A stretch of 17,026 nucleotides of DNA from Strigomonas culicis. Lineage: Eukaryota; Euglenozoa; Kinetoplastea; Trypanosomatida; Trypanosomatidae. A program made the position numbers and the translations under genes. Location of the stretch: contig AUXH01000419.1 of assembly GCA_000482145.1 (NCBI GenBank), positions 1-17,026 of the forward strand. The letters run 5' to 3'. Below, piece after piece: positions 7,458 to 15,458 of the stretch. Each line of letters starts with the position of its first letter. Position 1 is the first letter of the stretch. A model generated the notes under the pieces. The model was not told where the DNA came from and searched no databases. It saw nothing but the letters and a program-made list of their open reading frames with translations.

Positions 7458-8444
7458 TCAAGGGCGGTGGTTCCACACGAGGCTCTTGGTGGAGCTCTGC
7501 GGCAACGGCATGTCCCGCAGCGCCTCCATCAGCTCTAGCGCGGTCGGCCGCACAACGACCATGTCCAGCACCGCCTCCTCCACAAAGCCCTCCGCAATAA
7601 GGTGCCGCAGCAGCTGCAGGAAGGGGTCAAAGAAGTGGTTCGCGTTGACGACGCCAATCTTGGGCCGGTACGCGTTGAGCTGGTGGAGGGTAATGACCTC
7701 CAGCAGCTCGTCGAAGGTGCCGACGCCGCCCGGCAGCGCGACGACCGTGTCCGCGTGCGCGAACATGATGCTCTTGCGCTCCGACATGGTCTCCGTTGTG
7801 TAGACCAGGTCGCCGATCATGTCGCCCGAGGCCTCGCGCGGCTTGAGCGCCGCCGGAATGATCGCCACGACGCGGCCGCCGGCCGACGCGGCGGCCTGCG
7901 CGGCAGCCCCCATGATGCCGACCGTGCCGCCGCCGTAGACGAGGGGCCGCTGTAGTGTTTGCGCGATGTACGTGCCGAGCGCCGCCGCCTCCTCCGTGTA
8001 GCTCGCGTGCTGGCCGGGCCGCGCGCCGCCAAAGACGAGCACGCCCTTCTGCAGCAGCGCTGTCATGGGGCCCTCGCCGCTTGCCGGCACCTCCCCCTCC
8101 GCCGCGATCTGGCGCAGCGCGGCCTCGCTCGCGGTGTTGTCGTAGGTGCGGAGGGTGAAGGTGGGCGTCGCCGTCATCTCCTCCTTCAGCGCGGCGACCA
8201 GCCTGGCGAGGTGCGGGTTGTGGTTGTGCACCTCGGTGCACGCCGCCGCGTCCACGTAGCGCTCCAGCACAAGGTACTGCCGCGGCACGATGGCGCCACC
8301 CTCAAAGACGTGGTGCAGCTCGTACGTGAGGGTGCCGGGCTCGAGGCGGTTCGCCGTCTCGTAGAGCTGCTTGAAGCGCCGCAGAAACGTCTGCTCGTCC
8401 GCGTCGTTCTCCACCGTGAGGGAGAAGAGCACAGCGAAGACCAT
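7458..8444 (-). CDS. LOG-family phosphoribohydrolase fused to an N-terminal ABM-like domain
   Basis: The 328-residue product has two parts. Residues about 130-315 form a Rossmann-like LOG domain ('lysine decarboxylase-like', TIGR00730-type). It has the nucleotide-binding VYGGGTVGIMG (169-179), the SERK motif with catalytic-type Arg223 and PGGVGTFDE (238-246) ending in Glu246. The family hydrolyses N6-modified or plain AMP-type nucleoside 5'-monophosphates to free base and ribose 5-phosphate; it is best known for cytokinin activation, and the 'lysine decarboxylase' label is misleading. Residues about 1-100 look like a ferredoxin-fold antibiotic-biosynthesis-monooxygenase (ABM) domain: a beta strand, a helix with FLRRFKQLY, a PGTLTYELHH strand, a YLVLERYVD strand and a helix beginning HNHNPHLARL. 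Stand-alone LOG proteins are usually near 180-220 residues, so the N-terminal part is a true extension in one uninterrupted frame. The ATG at 8442-8444 follows a predicted splice site by about 28 nt. No organelle signal is visible. ABM assignment is by strand-helix pattern only. Confidence 0.9.
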   Translation of the reverse strand: MVFAVLFSLTVENDADEQTFLRRFKQLYETANRLEPGTLTYELHHVFEGGAIVPRQYLVLERYVDAAACTEVHNHNPHLARLVAALKEEMTATPTFTLRTYDNTASEAALRQIAAEGEVPASGEGPMTALLQKGVLVFGGARPGQHASYTEEAAALGTYIAQTLQRPLVYGGGTVGIMGAAAQAAASAGGRVVAIIPAALKPREASGDMIGDLVYTTETMSERKSIMFAHADTVVALPGGVGTFDELLEVITLHQLNAYRPKIGVVNANHFFDPFLQLLRHLIAEGFVEEAVLDMVVVRPTALELMEALRDMPLPQSSTKSLVWNHRP

Positions 8445-9624
8445 TTTTTTTTCTCTTTTTATTATCTTTTCCCTTGTTCATAACAGAAGAGTGTGCATAT
8501 GAGAGAAAGAGAGAGAGAGATAGAGGAAGAGGAGTTTTTTTTTATTTTTCTTCGTAAACTTAGTTCTTACTAATTAAAAAAAAAATCTGAAATAACACTA
8601 ACAAAAACATGCACATATGCAGGAAAAAAAAATGAGCTTCACATCTTTTTTTTTCTAGAAATACTGTGTATGTATAGTTCATATATAATTACAACAACAA
8701 GGAAACAAAAACAGAACAAACAATAAAAAAAGAAATACGTATATATAAATGGTACTATATACATTTTTTTTTACCTTTACCAATAATAACTGAACCAACA
8801 AGCAAACAAATATTCAGATAAAATAAAACAAAACAAAAAAACAATGATGTTGTTAAGTTAAGTGGTCCATTCTTTTTTTTGAGCTCTTTTTTTCCTTTTC
8901 GTTTCTTTTGTAGTGCATTCATTTCTCGGTCTCCCTCTTTCCTCTTTCCTTTTTTTTTTCCTTGCATTAATAGGAAACCAAAAAAAAAATACAAAACTAA
9001 AGACAAGAATGCAAAAAGAAAAAGAATGACGCCTCACAACAAAAACAAAGAAAAAAAAACGTGGACAGGGAAAAAGTATATTGAAAAAAAGTGAATATAC
9101 ATATATAGTGTCTAATCAAAGAATAAACGAAAGAAAAGAAAAACAACAACAGTAAAATATATATATTCATGCAAAACAAAAAAACGCACATCCCACATAT
9201 GTATAATCCCATATATGTACTGAGTGATTCCAACTCTTTTTCCTTTTACTTGCACGGAAAAAAAAAGCACACACATATATATATATATGTTTTGGTTGCA
9301 GAGAGTGCCTTCTTTTTCGTTCTTGATCCACTGCAGCCATAACAACCACTTTTTCCCTTAAGTGTTTTCATTCCAAATGGCTCTTCACACAAAAACAAAA
9401 AGAAAAAAAAAGGGAAAAACGCAAAAAGAAAATACCAATCATACAGTGTATATATATTTAAAGTGAAGAAAGATAGTACTGATCGTAAAAGAGCGAATGA
9501 GCGAGAGCAAGAGAGATGTAGTTCGAAGGAAGACGCAAAAAAAAAAAAGAAGGAGGTAAGTGGGGAAAAAAATGTGAAGGAGAAACAGCAATCTCTCCTA
9601 CATGTATAAAAAGAGGCTCATTGT
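8445..9624. other. Long AT-rich spacer downstream of the kinesin gene
   Basis: About 1.18 kb with no credible gene; presumably the kinesin 3' UTR and the short 5' UTR of the LOG-family gene. It is rich in A and T runs of 8-12, with a (TA) run at about 9274-9288 and purine-rich stretches near 9490-9560. All open frames here are low-complexity Phe/Lys/Tyr/Ile strings on both strands. Long 3' UTRs commonly carry post-transcriptional control elements in trypanosomatids, but I recognise none. Confidence 0.65.
8473..8534 (-). promoter_or_regulatory. Predicted spliced-leader acceptor for the LOG-family gene
   Basis: On the minus strand a strong C/T tract (8534 to 8501) is followed, after about 26 nt without AG, by AG at 8474-8473. 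The implied 5' UTR is about 28 nt, A-rich and free of ATG, and leads directly to the start at 8444. Confidence 0.65.
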
Positions 9625-12528
9625 TTATTGATACTTGGCGCTTGTGATTTCGCCCATCGCAAACTTGTCCTGCTTCTTGCGCCGCTCCTCGCGCGCGCGC
9701 TCGAGGGCGCCCTGGATCTGCTCCTTCTTCTCTATGACCTCCGCCTCGTTCTCTCCGTACTCCATGCGGCGCGCGAGCTTGAGCTGGCCGATCTTCTGCT
9801 CGCTGAGGGTGCTGCGCAGCTCCTCGCACTCGCACACCTTCTTGTCGAACTCCTGCTCCATCTCGGCGAGGCTCTCCTCCATCTTCTTCAGCCGCTTCTT
9901 GAGCTTCTTGACCTGGCCGCTGCGGTCCGTGTCCTCCTTGCGCCGCTCTTCCGCGTAGGCCTCGAGGCGCTCGCTCACCGCCCGCTGGAACTGCGCGTCC
10001 TTCTCCTCTATCAGCCGCTTGTAGTGCTGCTCCACCTCCGTCGTCTTCTCGTTCGCCTCGCGCAGCTGCTGCTGGTAGTACTCGTTCTTCTCGTTGCTCT
10101 TCACAATGAGGCTCTTCTGCTTGTCCAGCAGCACGCGCAGCTGCTCGAGCTGGTCGACGCGCTCCTTGAGCTTCGCCTCCATCTCGGCCACCTCCTCCGC
10201 GCCAACGTTGCTGCTCGCCGTCTGCAGCATGCGCTCGTACTCGCTGCGCACCTCGTTGATCTTGCCGGTCGCCTCGGCGGCGCTCTTGTTGGCCGCCGTC
10301 ACCTCCTCTCGCAGCGCCGTGATCTCGTCGTACAGCCGGTCGCGCTCCTTCTCCACTGTCGTCAGCTTCGACTGCACGGACTTGAGCTCCGTCTCCGCGC
10401 CGCCGTCGCCGGTGCTGACGACGACGCCGCGCTTCGCGACCAGCTGGTGGCGCAGCTCCTCGTTCTCGCGCTGCAGCACCTTGATCACCTCTGCCCCGTT
10501 GTCGTCCACCTTGAGCGCCTCCAGCAGCTCCGTCTGCCGCCGGCGGAAGTTGTCGCTGAGGTACTGCAGCTCCTGCTGCGGGTTGCGGCGCTTGCGGGAG
10601 CTGTGCGTCTGCTCCTCCCCACCCGAGAGCATGCTCTCGTTCGCGAGGTTCTTCTCGCCCGTGCTCGAGTCGTTCGTGTTCGCGCCGACATCCGTCGGTT
10701 CGAAGACGGTGAAGGGCGTCTCCACGGCGGCGTCCGCGATGGCGGTGGTGGGCGTGGCGCCGCCGTCCGCGCCGGCGGCGGTCGCCGGCACGCTGACGGT
10801 GGTCGGCATGCTGGCGGTGTCGGCCGTGTTGGTGGGCGTGGCGCCGGCGGCCTCCTCCAGCTCCCACGCGTCGCGCGCGGCCTGGAGGTCCTTCTTCAGG
10901 TGCTTGATCTTCTTCTCCGCCGCCTCCGTCTCCTCGCGCGCGTTCTTCAGCTGCTGCTCCATGTTCTTCTTGAGCGTCTTGTAGTCCTTCTTGAGGGACT
11001 TGTTCTCGACGGAGAGGGTGTCTACCTTGGTCTGCAGGGCGGCAAACTCGGCGCTGTTGGCGCCGAAGGACTTGTCGCGCAGAAGCGCGGCCAGTTGGTC
11101 CGCGCTCGCGATTGGCTTCCCTTCGTTCGCGTACTTACTGCAGAGCGCGAGCACGTCCGTCTGCTGCTGCTTCGCGTCCGTGACGCCGGTCTCCGCGATG
11201 AGGAGGTTGTTCTGCAGCTGCGCGATGTTCTCCTCCATCTCGACAATCTTGCTGTTGAAGGACTGCCGCTCCTGCATGAGCTTCACCTTTACGTTCTCAA
11301 AGTCGACGAGGTCGGCCTCGCGTCCCTTCACCGCGTTATCGAGGCTCACCTCAAGCTCCCCGACGCGCTCGCGCAGGTGCTCAACCTCCCGCTCCAGCCC
11401 GTCCGTGCCTTCCGTCGCGTACTTCTCCAGCTTCGTCTTGAGCTCCGCGACGAGCTCCGCCAGCTCGGCAATCTTCTGGTCCTTGCTGTCCATATTGACA
11501 ACGGGCTTGTTCTTGATCTGCTTGGCGCGGTCCGCGAAGCGCAGCGTCGAGACCGTCTCGCTGATGTTGCGCTCACTGGGGTTGATATTCGCGAACATGA
11601 CCGTCTTGCTGTTACCGCCGAGGGAGTCCTTCAGCAGCATCGTGAGCGGGCTACTGCGGAACGGCACATGCGGCGCCGCCTTCACGATGCAGTCGATGAC
11701 GGTACCGAGCGCGGAGAGGGAGAGGTTGATGTTGCAGCCCTCCTTGAGCGTGTCACCGGAGGCGCCCGTCTTGCCCTGCCGCTCCGACCCGGCGAGGTCC
11801 ACGAGGTTGAGTTTGCTTGTGACGCTGCGCGCGGTGCCGTCTTCCAGCGTCTCGGTGCACTCCAGGACGAGGGTGAAGAGGCTGTGCGAGCGCGAACTGT
11901 CCGCGTTGAGCTCCGTTGACGCCACGCGGCGCCGCTCCGTGCCCTCCTCCATGAGCCGGATAATCTCCTCCGGGAACTTCACCTGCGGCACGTTGACGCC
12001 CTGCACGAAGAAGCTCTTGTCCTTATTCTCGCGCACCTCGAGCGTCACCTGCTGCTTCGCGAGCAGATCGCGCACTTTACCGTTGTACAGCTCCACGAAG
12101 GAGACGTACATGCTAAACGCCTTCTGCGGGTTCGTGTCGCGCATCTCACGCACATGCTCGAAGATGTACTCGAAGCAGCGCGGGATGACACCCTCGAGCA
12201 CCTCGTCGCCAATGACACCCGTCATGGTGTGCGTCTTACCGGAGCCCGACTGCCCGTAGGCGAACACCGTCGCGTTGAAGCCATCGAGCATACAGTCGAC
12301 GAGTGGCATGATGTACTGCGTGAAGATGTCCTTCTGTGTGAAGGTGTTGTTGATGACCGCGTCGAAGGTCCAGCGATCCGGGTTGCCCATGGCGGACTGC
12401 ACGGAGACGGTGTGCGCCTGCATATCCATATCCACACAGCAAGTGTGGCCATTCCCCTTCTCCTTCTCACTCAGAGGGCGGCAGCGCACGAGCACCTTCA
12501 CATTCTCCGCCTGATCCTTCTTTACCAT
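9625..12528 (-). CDS. Kinesin-2-type motor protein (intraflagellar transport class)
   Basis: The 967-residue product has an N-terminal motor domain (about 8-340): NVKVLVRCRPL (9-19), P-loop GQSGSGKT (92-99, with Ser where most kinesins have Thr), switch I NADSSRSH (208-215), switch II DLAGSER (244-250) and LTMLLKDSLGGNSKT (295-309). The end of the motor and neck (about 330-350, RFADRAKQIKNKPVVN) resemble kinesin-2 heavy chains such as KIF3. A coiled-coil stalk follows (about 350-555 and 650-950), split by a Thr/Ala/Gly-rich linker (about 556-648) without heptads. Kinesin-2 is the anterograde motor of intraflagellar transport; trypanosomatids have two forms, 2A and 2B. Synteny with GMP reductase and CDC5, recalled and unchecked, suggests 2A. 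The ATG at 12526-12528 directly precedes the motor fold and no ATG intervenes after the predicted acceptor about 247 nt upstream. The stop is TAA. The family is certain, the class likely, the paralogue uncertain. Confidence 0.93.
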   Translation of the reverse strand: MVKKDQAENVKVLVRCRPLSEKEKGNGHTCCVDMDMQAHTVSVQSAMGNPDRWTFDAVINNTFTQKDIFTQYIMPLVDCMLDGFNATVFAYGQSGSGKTHTMTGVIGDEVLEGVIPRCFEYIFEHVREMRDTNPQKAFSMYVSFVELYNGKVRDLLAKQQVTLEVRENKDKSFFVQGVNVPQVKFPEEIIRLMEEGTERRRVASTELNADSSRSHSLFTLVLECTETLEDGTARSVTSKLNLVDLAGSERQGKTGASGDTLKEGCNINLSLSALGTVIDCIVKAAPHVPFRSSPLTMLLKDSLGGNSKTVMFANINPSERNISETVSTLRFADRAKQIKNKPVVNMDSKDQKIAELAELVAELKTKLEKYATEGTDGLEREVEHLRERVGELEVSLDNAVKGREADLVDFENVKVKLMQERQSFNSKIVEMEENIAQLQNNLLIAETGVTDAKQQQTDVLALCSKYANEGKPIASADQLAALLRDKSFGANSAEFAALQTKVDTLSVENKSLKKDYKTLKKNMEQQLKNAREETEAAEKKIKHLKKDLQAARDAWELEEAAGATPTNTADTASMPTTVSVPATAAGADGGATPTTAIADAAVETPFTVFEPTDVGANTNDSSTGEKNLANESMLSGGEEQTHSSRKRRNPQQELQYLSDNFRRRQTELLEALKVDDNGAEVIKVLQRENEELRHQLVAKRGVVVSTGDGGAETELKSVQSKLTTVEKERDRLYDEITALREEVTAANKSAAEATGKINEVRSEYERMLQTASSNVGAEEVAEMEAKLKERVDQLEQLRVLLDKQKSLIVKSNEKNEYYQQQLREANEKTTEVEQHYKRLIEEKDAQFQRAVSERLEAYAEERRKEDTDRSGQVKKLKKRLKKMEESLAEMEQEFDKKVCECEELRSTLSEQKIGQLKLARRMEYGENEAEVIEKKEQIQGALERAREERRKKQDKFAMGEITSAKYQ

Positions 12529-13003
12529 TTCTTTTTATTTATTTATTTATTTTTGTTGTTGTTATTCTTCTACGATTGCTATAGAAAAACAAAACTATAA
12601 TAATGATATAAGAAGCAACCAATGTGCGTGTATATATTTATATATGTATTTTTTTTTTAAAAAGCCCGAAGAGATAGTATAAATATGTGTGTATATACAA
12701 AAAAAGTAACAAATTATCTTTTTTTCTTTTTCTTTTTAAATATTGTTTTCCTTTTATCTAAAAACAAGCTACAAACTAACGAACAAAGAAAAGAGAAGAG
12801 GAGAGAAGAGTGCAAAAGCAAAAAGAAAAAAAAAGCGATGCGCACACGATAAACAGACACATTCAAAACCACGTCTGTAGTTTTTTTTTTCCCCCTCTCT
12901 GTTCCACGTGAATTGAAATAGATAAACAAGCACTTGCTATATAAAAAAAGCGTTCTGTGAAGAGCCCGTGCGCGCGTGAGCGCCTCCCTCCCCTCAGTGT
13001 CTC
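12529..13003. other. Spacer upstream of the kinesin gene
   Basis: About 475 bases with TTTA repeats just before the kinesin start (12536-12552), long T and A runs, and a purine block at 12785-12837. It holds the 3' UTR of the RRM-like gene and the kinesin 5' UTR. I see no further gene. Confidence 0.65.
12776..12837 (-). promoter_or_regulatory. Predicted spliced-leader acceptor for the kinesin gene
   Basis: On the minus strand a C/T-rich tract (12837 to 12785) precedes AG at 12777-12776. The 247-nt leader that would result contains no ATG, which is notable for its length and supports the annotated start. Closer AGs exist but lack a good tract. Confidence 0.5.
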
Positions 13004-14245
13004 TCACGTCGCCTCGACACGTAGGTCTTGGAGCGCCTCGACGACATCCGCGGCCACCAAGGGCTCCACCTCGAGGTGCGTCACCGCCGTCGCCCCGTGT
13101 GGCGCGAGCGCGTAGTGGTGCAGCTCGCGGATCGCCTTGGCGGCGAGCGCGGCCGTCTCGAAGGTCACCTCGAAGCACTTGGTGCCGCCCGCGTCGCGGG
13201 ACGCCGGCCGCGGCGCGCCGCCGTCCGGCAGCGCCACCGCTGCGGCTGGAGCCGTCTCCTGCTGCGAAAGGAACGCTGGCGCGGCGGCGGCGGCGGGCGC
13301 GGGCGGCCGCGGCTGCAGCAGGCAGCTGCGCACGCCGCCAACGCGCTGCTCACACAGCTCGCGCACCTCGGCGGCGCCGAAGGTGTAGGGCACGTGCCGC
13401 AGCAGCACGGCCTGGCCCGTGAGCTGCAAGCCGCCGGCCGCGCCGCGGCGCGGGAAGGCGCCCTCGTGGCGCAGCACGCGCGCGACGAGGGCAAGCGGCG
13501 CCGCCGCGGCGCCGGCCCGCTGCGCCGCGTAGGCCTCCACCGGGAGCGCGCGCAGCCCGGCGCGCACCCCCTGGACCTCTTCCCTGAGGGCCTGCACCTG
13601 GTCCCGCAGCTGCCGCAGCAGCGCGGCGTCTGCCGGCGCAGCGGCATCGCCGTCGCCGCGCGCCGCCGCCTCCGCCGGAGGCCGGCGGAGCTGCGCGAGG
13701 AGATCAGCTTGGGCGTCCTGCAGCCGCTTGTCGACCGCGGCGAGCACGGACGCGCGCCAGCGCGCCTCTCGCGCCTCCTCTTCCTCCTCCGCTGCTGGTG
13801 CTGCTGGCGCCGCCGCCGCCCAGCGCCGCTCCAGCTGCTGCACCAGGCTCTCCACGTTGCGCTGCCGCAGCTCAAGGGCACCGAGCGCGCCCAGCGCGTC
13901 CGGCAGCGGCGCGCGCGCGGCGGCCGCCTCCTCGAGCAGCGCGGTGCGCCGCTCCAGCAGCAGCAGCTGCTGCTCGCGACGCTGTAGCTCCAGCACGGCG
14001 GGCTCGATGGTGTCCGCGGTGCGCCGCTCTAGGCGCCGCAGCTGTTCTCGGAGCTGCTCCAGCGCTACGGTCTCCGTGAGCGGGGCCGCCACCGGCACCG
14101 GCACTGGCGCCGGCGCGGGTGGGGCGGTGGCGGGGTCCGGGCGGTCGCCGGGGGGCCGCCGCTTCACAAGGCGCTTCTTCTTTTTGACAGCGAATAGGAA
14201 AGGCGTCGGTGAGATGAAGAGCGCGCCGCAGGTGCGCCTGAGCAT
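13004..14245 (-). CDS. Coiled-coil protein with C-terminal RRM-like domain, possibly mitochondrial
   Basis: I do not recognise this 413-residue protein as a named family. The first 30 residues (MLRRTCGALF, then Phe/Pro-rich and a Lys/Arg cluster 21-30) look like a mitochondrial presequence: basic, hydroxylated, no acidic residue. A Pro/Ala linker (31-55) leads into a long Glu/Gln/Arg/Leu helix region, probably coiled coil (about 58-235, with an Ala/Glu break near 145-160). Residues about 279-396 show an RRM-like order: a strand VLLRHVPY (280-287) in RNP2 position, a helix with EVRELCEQ, a strand, then a long Ala/Pro/Gln loop (313-355), a strand KCFEVTFE (356-363) in RNP1 position, a helix AAKAIRELHHY and a final strand. 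The RNP1 aromatics are weak, so RNA binding is inference. The ATG at 14243-14245 is the first after the predicted acceptor; the stop is TGA. Confidence 0.85.
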   Translation of the reverse strand: MLRRTCGALFISPTPFLFAVKKKKRLVKRRPPGDRPDPATAPPAPAPVPVPVAAPLTETVALEQLREQLRRLERRTADTIEPAVLELQRREQQLLLLERRTALLEEAAAARAPLPDALGALGALELRQRNVESLVQQLERRWAAAAPAAPAAEEEEEAREARWRASVLAAVDKRLQDAQADLLAQLRRPPAEAAARGDGDAAAPADAALLRQLRDQVQALREEVQGVRAGLRALPVEAYAAQRAGAAAAPLALVARVLRHEGAFPRRGAAGGLQLTGQAVLLRHVPYTFGAAEVRELCEQRVGGVRSCLLQPRPPAPAAAAAPAFLSQQETAPAAAVALPDGGAPRPASRDAGGTKCFEVTFETAALAAKAIRELHHYALAPHGATAVTHLEVEPLVAADVVEALQDLRVEAT

Positions 14246-14261
14246 TATGCTTTTCTTTTTG

Positions 14262-14318
14262 TATATATATATATATATATTATCTATCTATCTATCTATC
14301 TATCTATATATATATAGA
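14262..14318. repeat. Compound (TA)n-(TATC)n microsatellite
   Basis: About 20 bases of alternating TA are followed by six to seven TATC units (14281-14307) and a further TA run. On the coding strand it reads GATA and lies wholly within the predicted 5' UTR of the RRM-like gene, roughly 15-75 nt before its start codon. Length polymorphism is likely, and the alternating AT could form a hairpin in the leader. Confidence 0.85.
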
Positions 14319-14337
14319 TATATGCGGATGGTGTGCT

Positions 14338-14368
14338 CTGAGAAGAGAATAATAGAGAGAGGGAGAGG
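14338..14368 (-). promoter_or_regulatory. Predicted spliced-leader acceptor for the RRM-like protein gene
   Basis: On the minus strand a C/T tract (14368 to 14341) ends directly in CAG at 14340-14338, a textbook acceptor. A second AG follows at once. The 5' UTR of about 92 nt contains the microsatellite and no ATG. Confidence 0.65.
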
Positions 14369-14670
14369 CTGCCATACTTTGGAGACACACGCAATGCGGA
14401 AAAGAGCAAAAAGAAAATGGTACTGTTGCACCAGTGTTTTTGTTTTTTTTTTTTTTTTTTTCGTTGTTTTTGCTGTGTAATGATCGAACATGCTATGTTT
14501 TTTATTTAGTTATGCATTATCATTATCGCTTATGGAAGGGGTTGGGACAGCGAACAGCCACACGCACAGAGCAACGAGAACAGCCAAACAAAGCGAATTA
14601 CATCGATTCTATATATTAACGTGTTAATCGGATATAGATGGACCGACATCTGCAGCGTATTGGAATCGCT

Positions 14671-15375
14671 TTACTTCTTCTCCTTCCCCTCTCCATGCCG
14701 GTGGTGGTGGTGGTGGTGGTGGCCGTGGGAGGCGTCGATGCGGGCGAGCTTGCCACCGAAGCAGCGGTGGCGGCCCGCGCGGCCGAGACGCACGCCCCCA
14801 CACTTCTGGAACAGCTCCTCATCTGTAAGGACCGTGGCGAGCCCATCGCGCTGCGGCCTATCGCCCTCTGCGTCTGTGCTGCTGTTGCTGCTGCTGCTGC
14901 TGGAGGAGGAAGAAGAGGAGGAGCGCTGACGTTTATTACGGTTCTGCTTTTCCTTCGCATCCTCCGCTTCATCCTCGCTGCTGCTGCTGCTACTGCTGGA
15001 GGAGGAGGCGGCCTTCCGACGCCGGCTGCCCTCACCCTTGATCTCGCCATACACGGCGTCCAGCTCCACGCTCTCCTTGGCGTGCCGGTGGTGCCGCCCG
15101 CGGCGCGCGTCGGCGCCGCCCTGCGCCGGGTCGTTCAGACGGTTGTAGAGGTGCGTGTAAGGGTCGCTGTCGTGGCCGAGACCGCCGAGGCACTTGGGGT
15201 CGCGGCGCACGATGCGGATGTACGTGTTCATGTTCGGGCTGAGCTCCTCCTGCGGCGCGTCCGCCTCCGCCACCACGGGCGCGGGGCCGTCGGCGAGCGG
15301 CCCGGCGCCCTTCTTGCCGAGGGCGTCGCCCTCCTTCCAGCCGTACCGCTCCAGCAGCTTCTTGCCAAAAGACAT
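14671..15375 (-). CDS. GPATCH4: G-patch protein resembling GPATCH4, with poly-Ser and poly-His runs
   Basis: The 234-residue product opens with a G-patch: FGKKLLERYGWKEGDALGKK (3-22) matches the FAE..LLKHGW..G.GLGRKE pattern of GPATCH4. A KCLGGLGHD segment (61-69) follows, as does VGHD in that family. Near the C-terminus, LTDEELFQKCGG and GGKLARID (183-214) match the TD..LFAACGG...KLARLE motif of GPATCH4, which makes the assignment stronger than a bare G-patch would. G-patch proteins bind and stimulate DEAH-box RNA helicases; human GPATCH4 is a nucleolar/Cajal body cofactor of DHX15 in RNA modification and ribosome biogenesis. The middle carries runs of 10 Ser (124-133) and 12 Ser (152-163) next to acidic and basic clusters, likely kinase substrates and nuclear signals. 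The end is His-rich (seven consecutive His, 219-225) then basic. The ATG at 15373-15375 abuts the domain, and the stop is TAA. Confidence 0.9.
   Translation of the reverse strand: MSFGKKLLERYGWKEGDALGKKGAGPLADGPAPVVAEADAPQEELSPNMNTYIRIVRRDPKCLGGLGHDSDPYTHLYNRLNDPAQGGADARRGRHHRHAKESVELDAVYGEIKGEGSRRRKAASSSSSSSSSSEDEAEDAKEKQNRNKRQRSSSSSSSSSSSSNSSTDAEGDRPQRDGLATVLTDEELFQKCGGVRLGRAGRHRCFGGKLARIDASHGHHHHHHHRHGEGKEKK
14701..14722. repeat. (GTG)n repeat encoding the poly-His run
   Basis: About seven GTG units on the plus strand read as CAC (His) codons on the minus strand and create the seven-His run near the end of the G-patch protein. Length may vary between isolates. Confidence 0.85.
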
Positions 15376-15398
15376 GGGTCGATCGATAGACCTATCTT

Positions 15399-15458
15399 CT
15401 TTTTGTATGTAGGCGTGTTAAGGCGTAGCCGAGAAGATGGTTAAATGTGAAGAGAAGA

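Larger units (their letters stand above)
14246..14670. other. Spacer between the G-patch and RRM-like genes
   Basis: About 425 bases holding the (TA)/(TATC) microsatellite in the 5' UTR of the RRM-like gene, its splice acceptor, an 18-T run at 14444-14461, and the 3' UTR of the G-patch gene. No gene is visible. Confidence 0.65.

Noticed and set aside
8445..9624. Possible mobile element or extra gene in the long spacer
   Set aside because: No terminal repeats, no reverse transcriptase, transposase or endonuclease motifs, and only low-complexity frames on both strands.
9628..11919. 763-codon plus-strand open frame over the kinesin
   Set aside because: It is in register with the kinesin codons, is Leu/Arg/Ala-rich and ends where the kinesin uses a TCA codon. 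There is no independent support.
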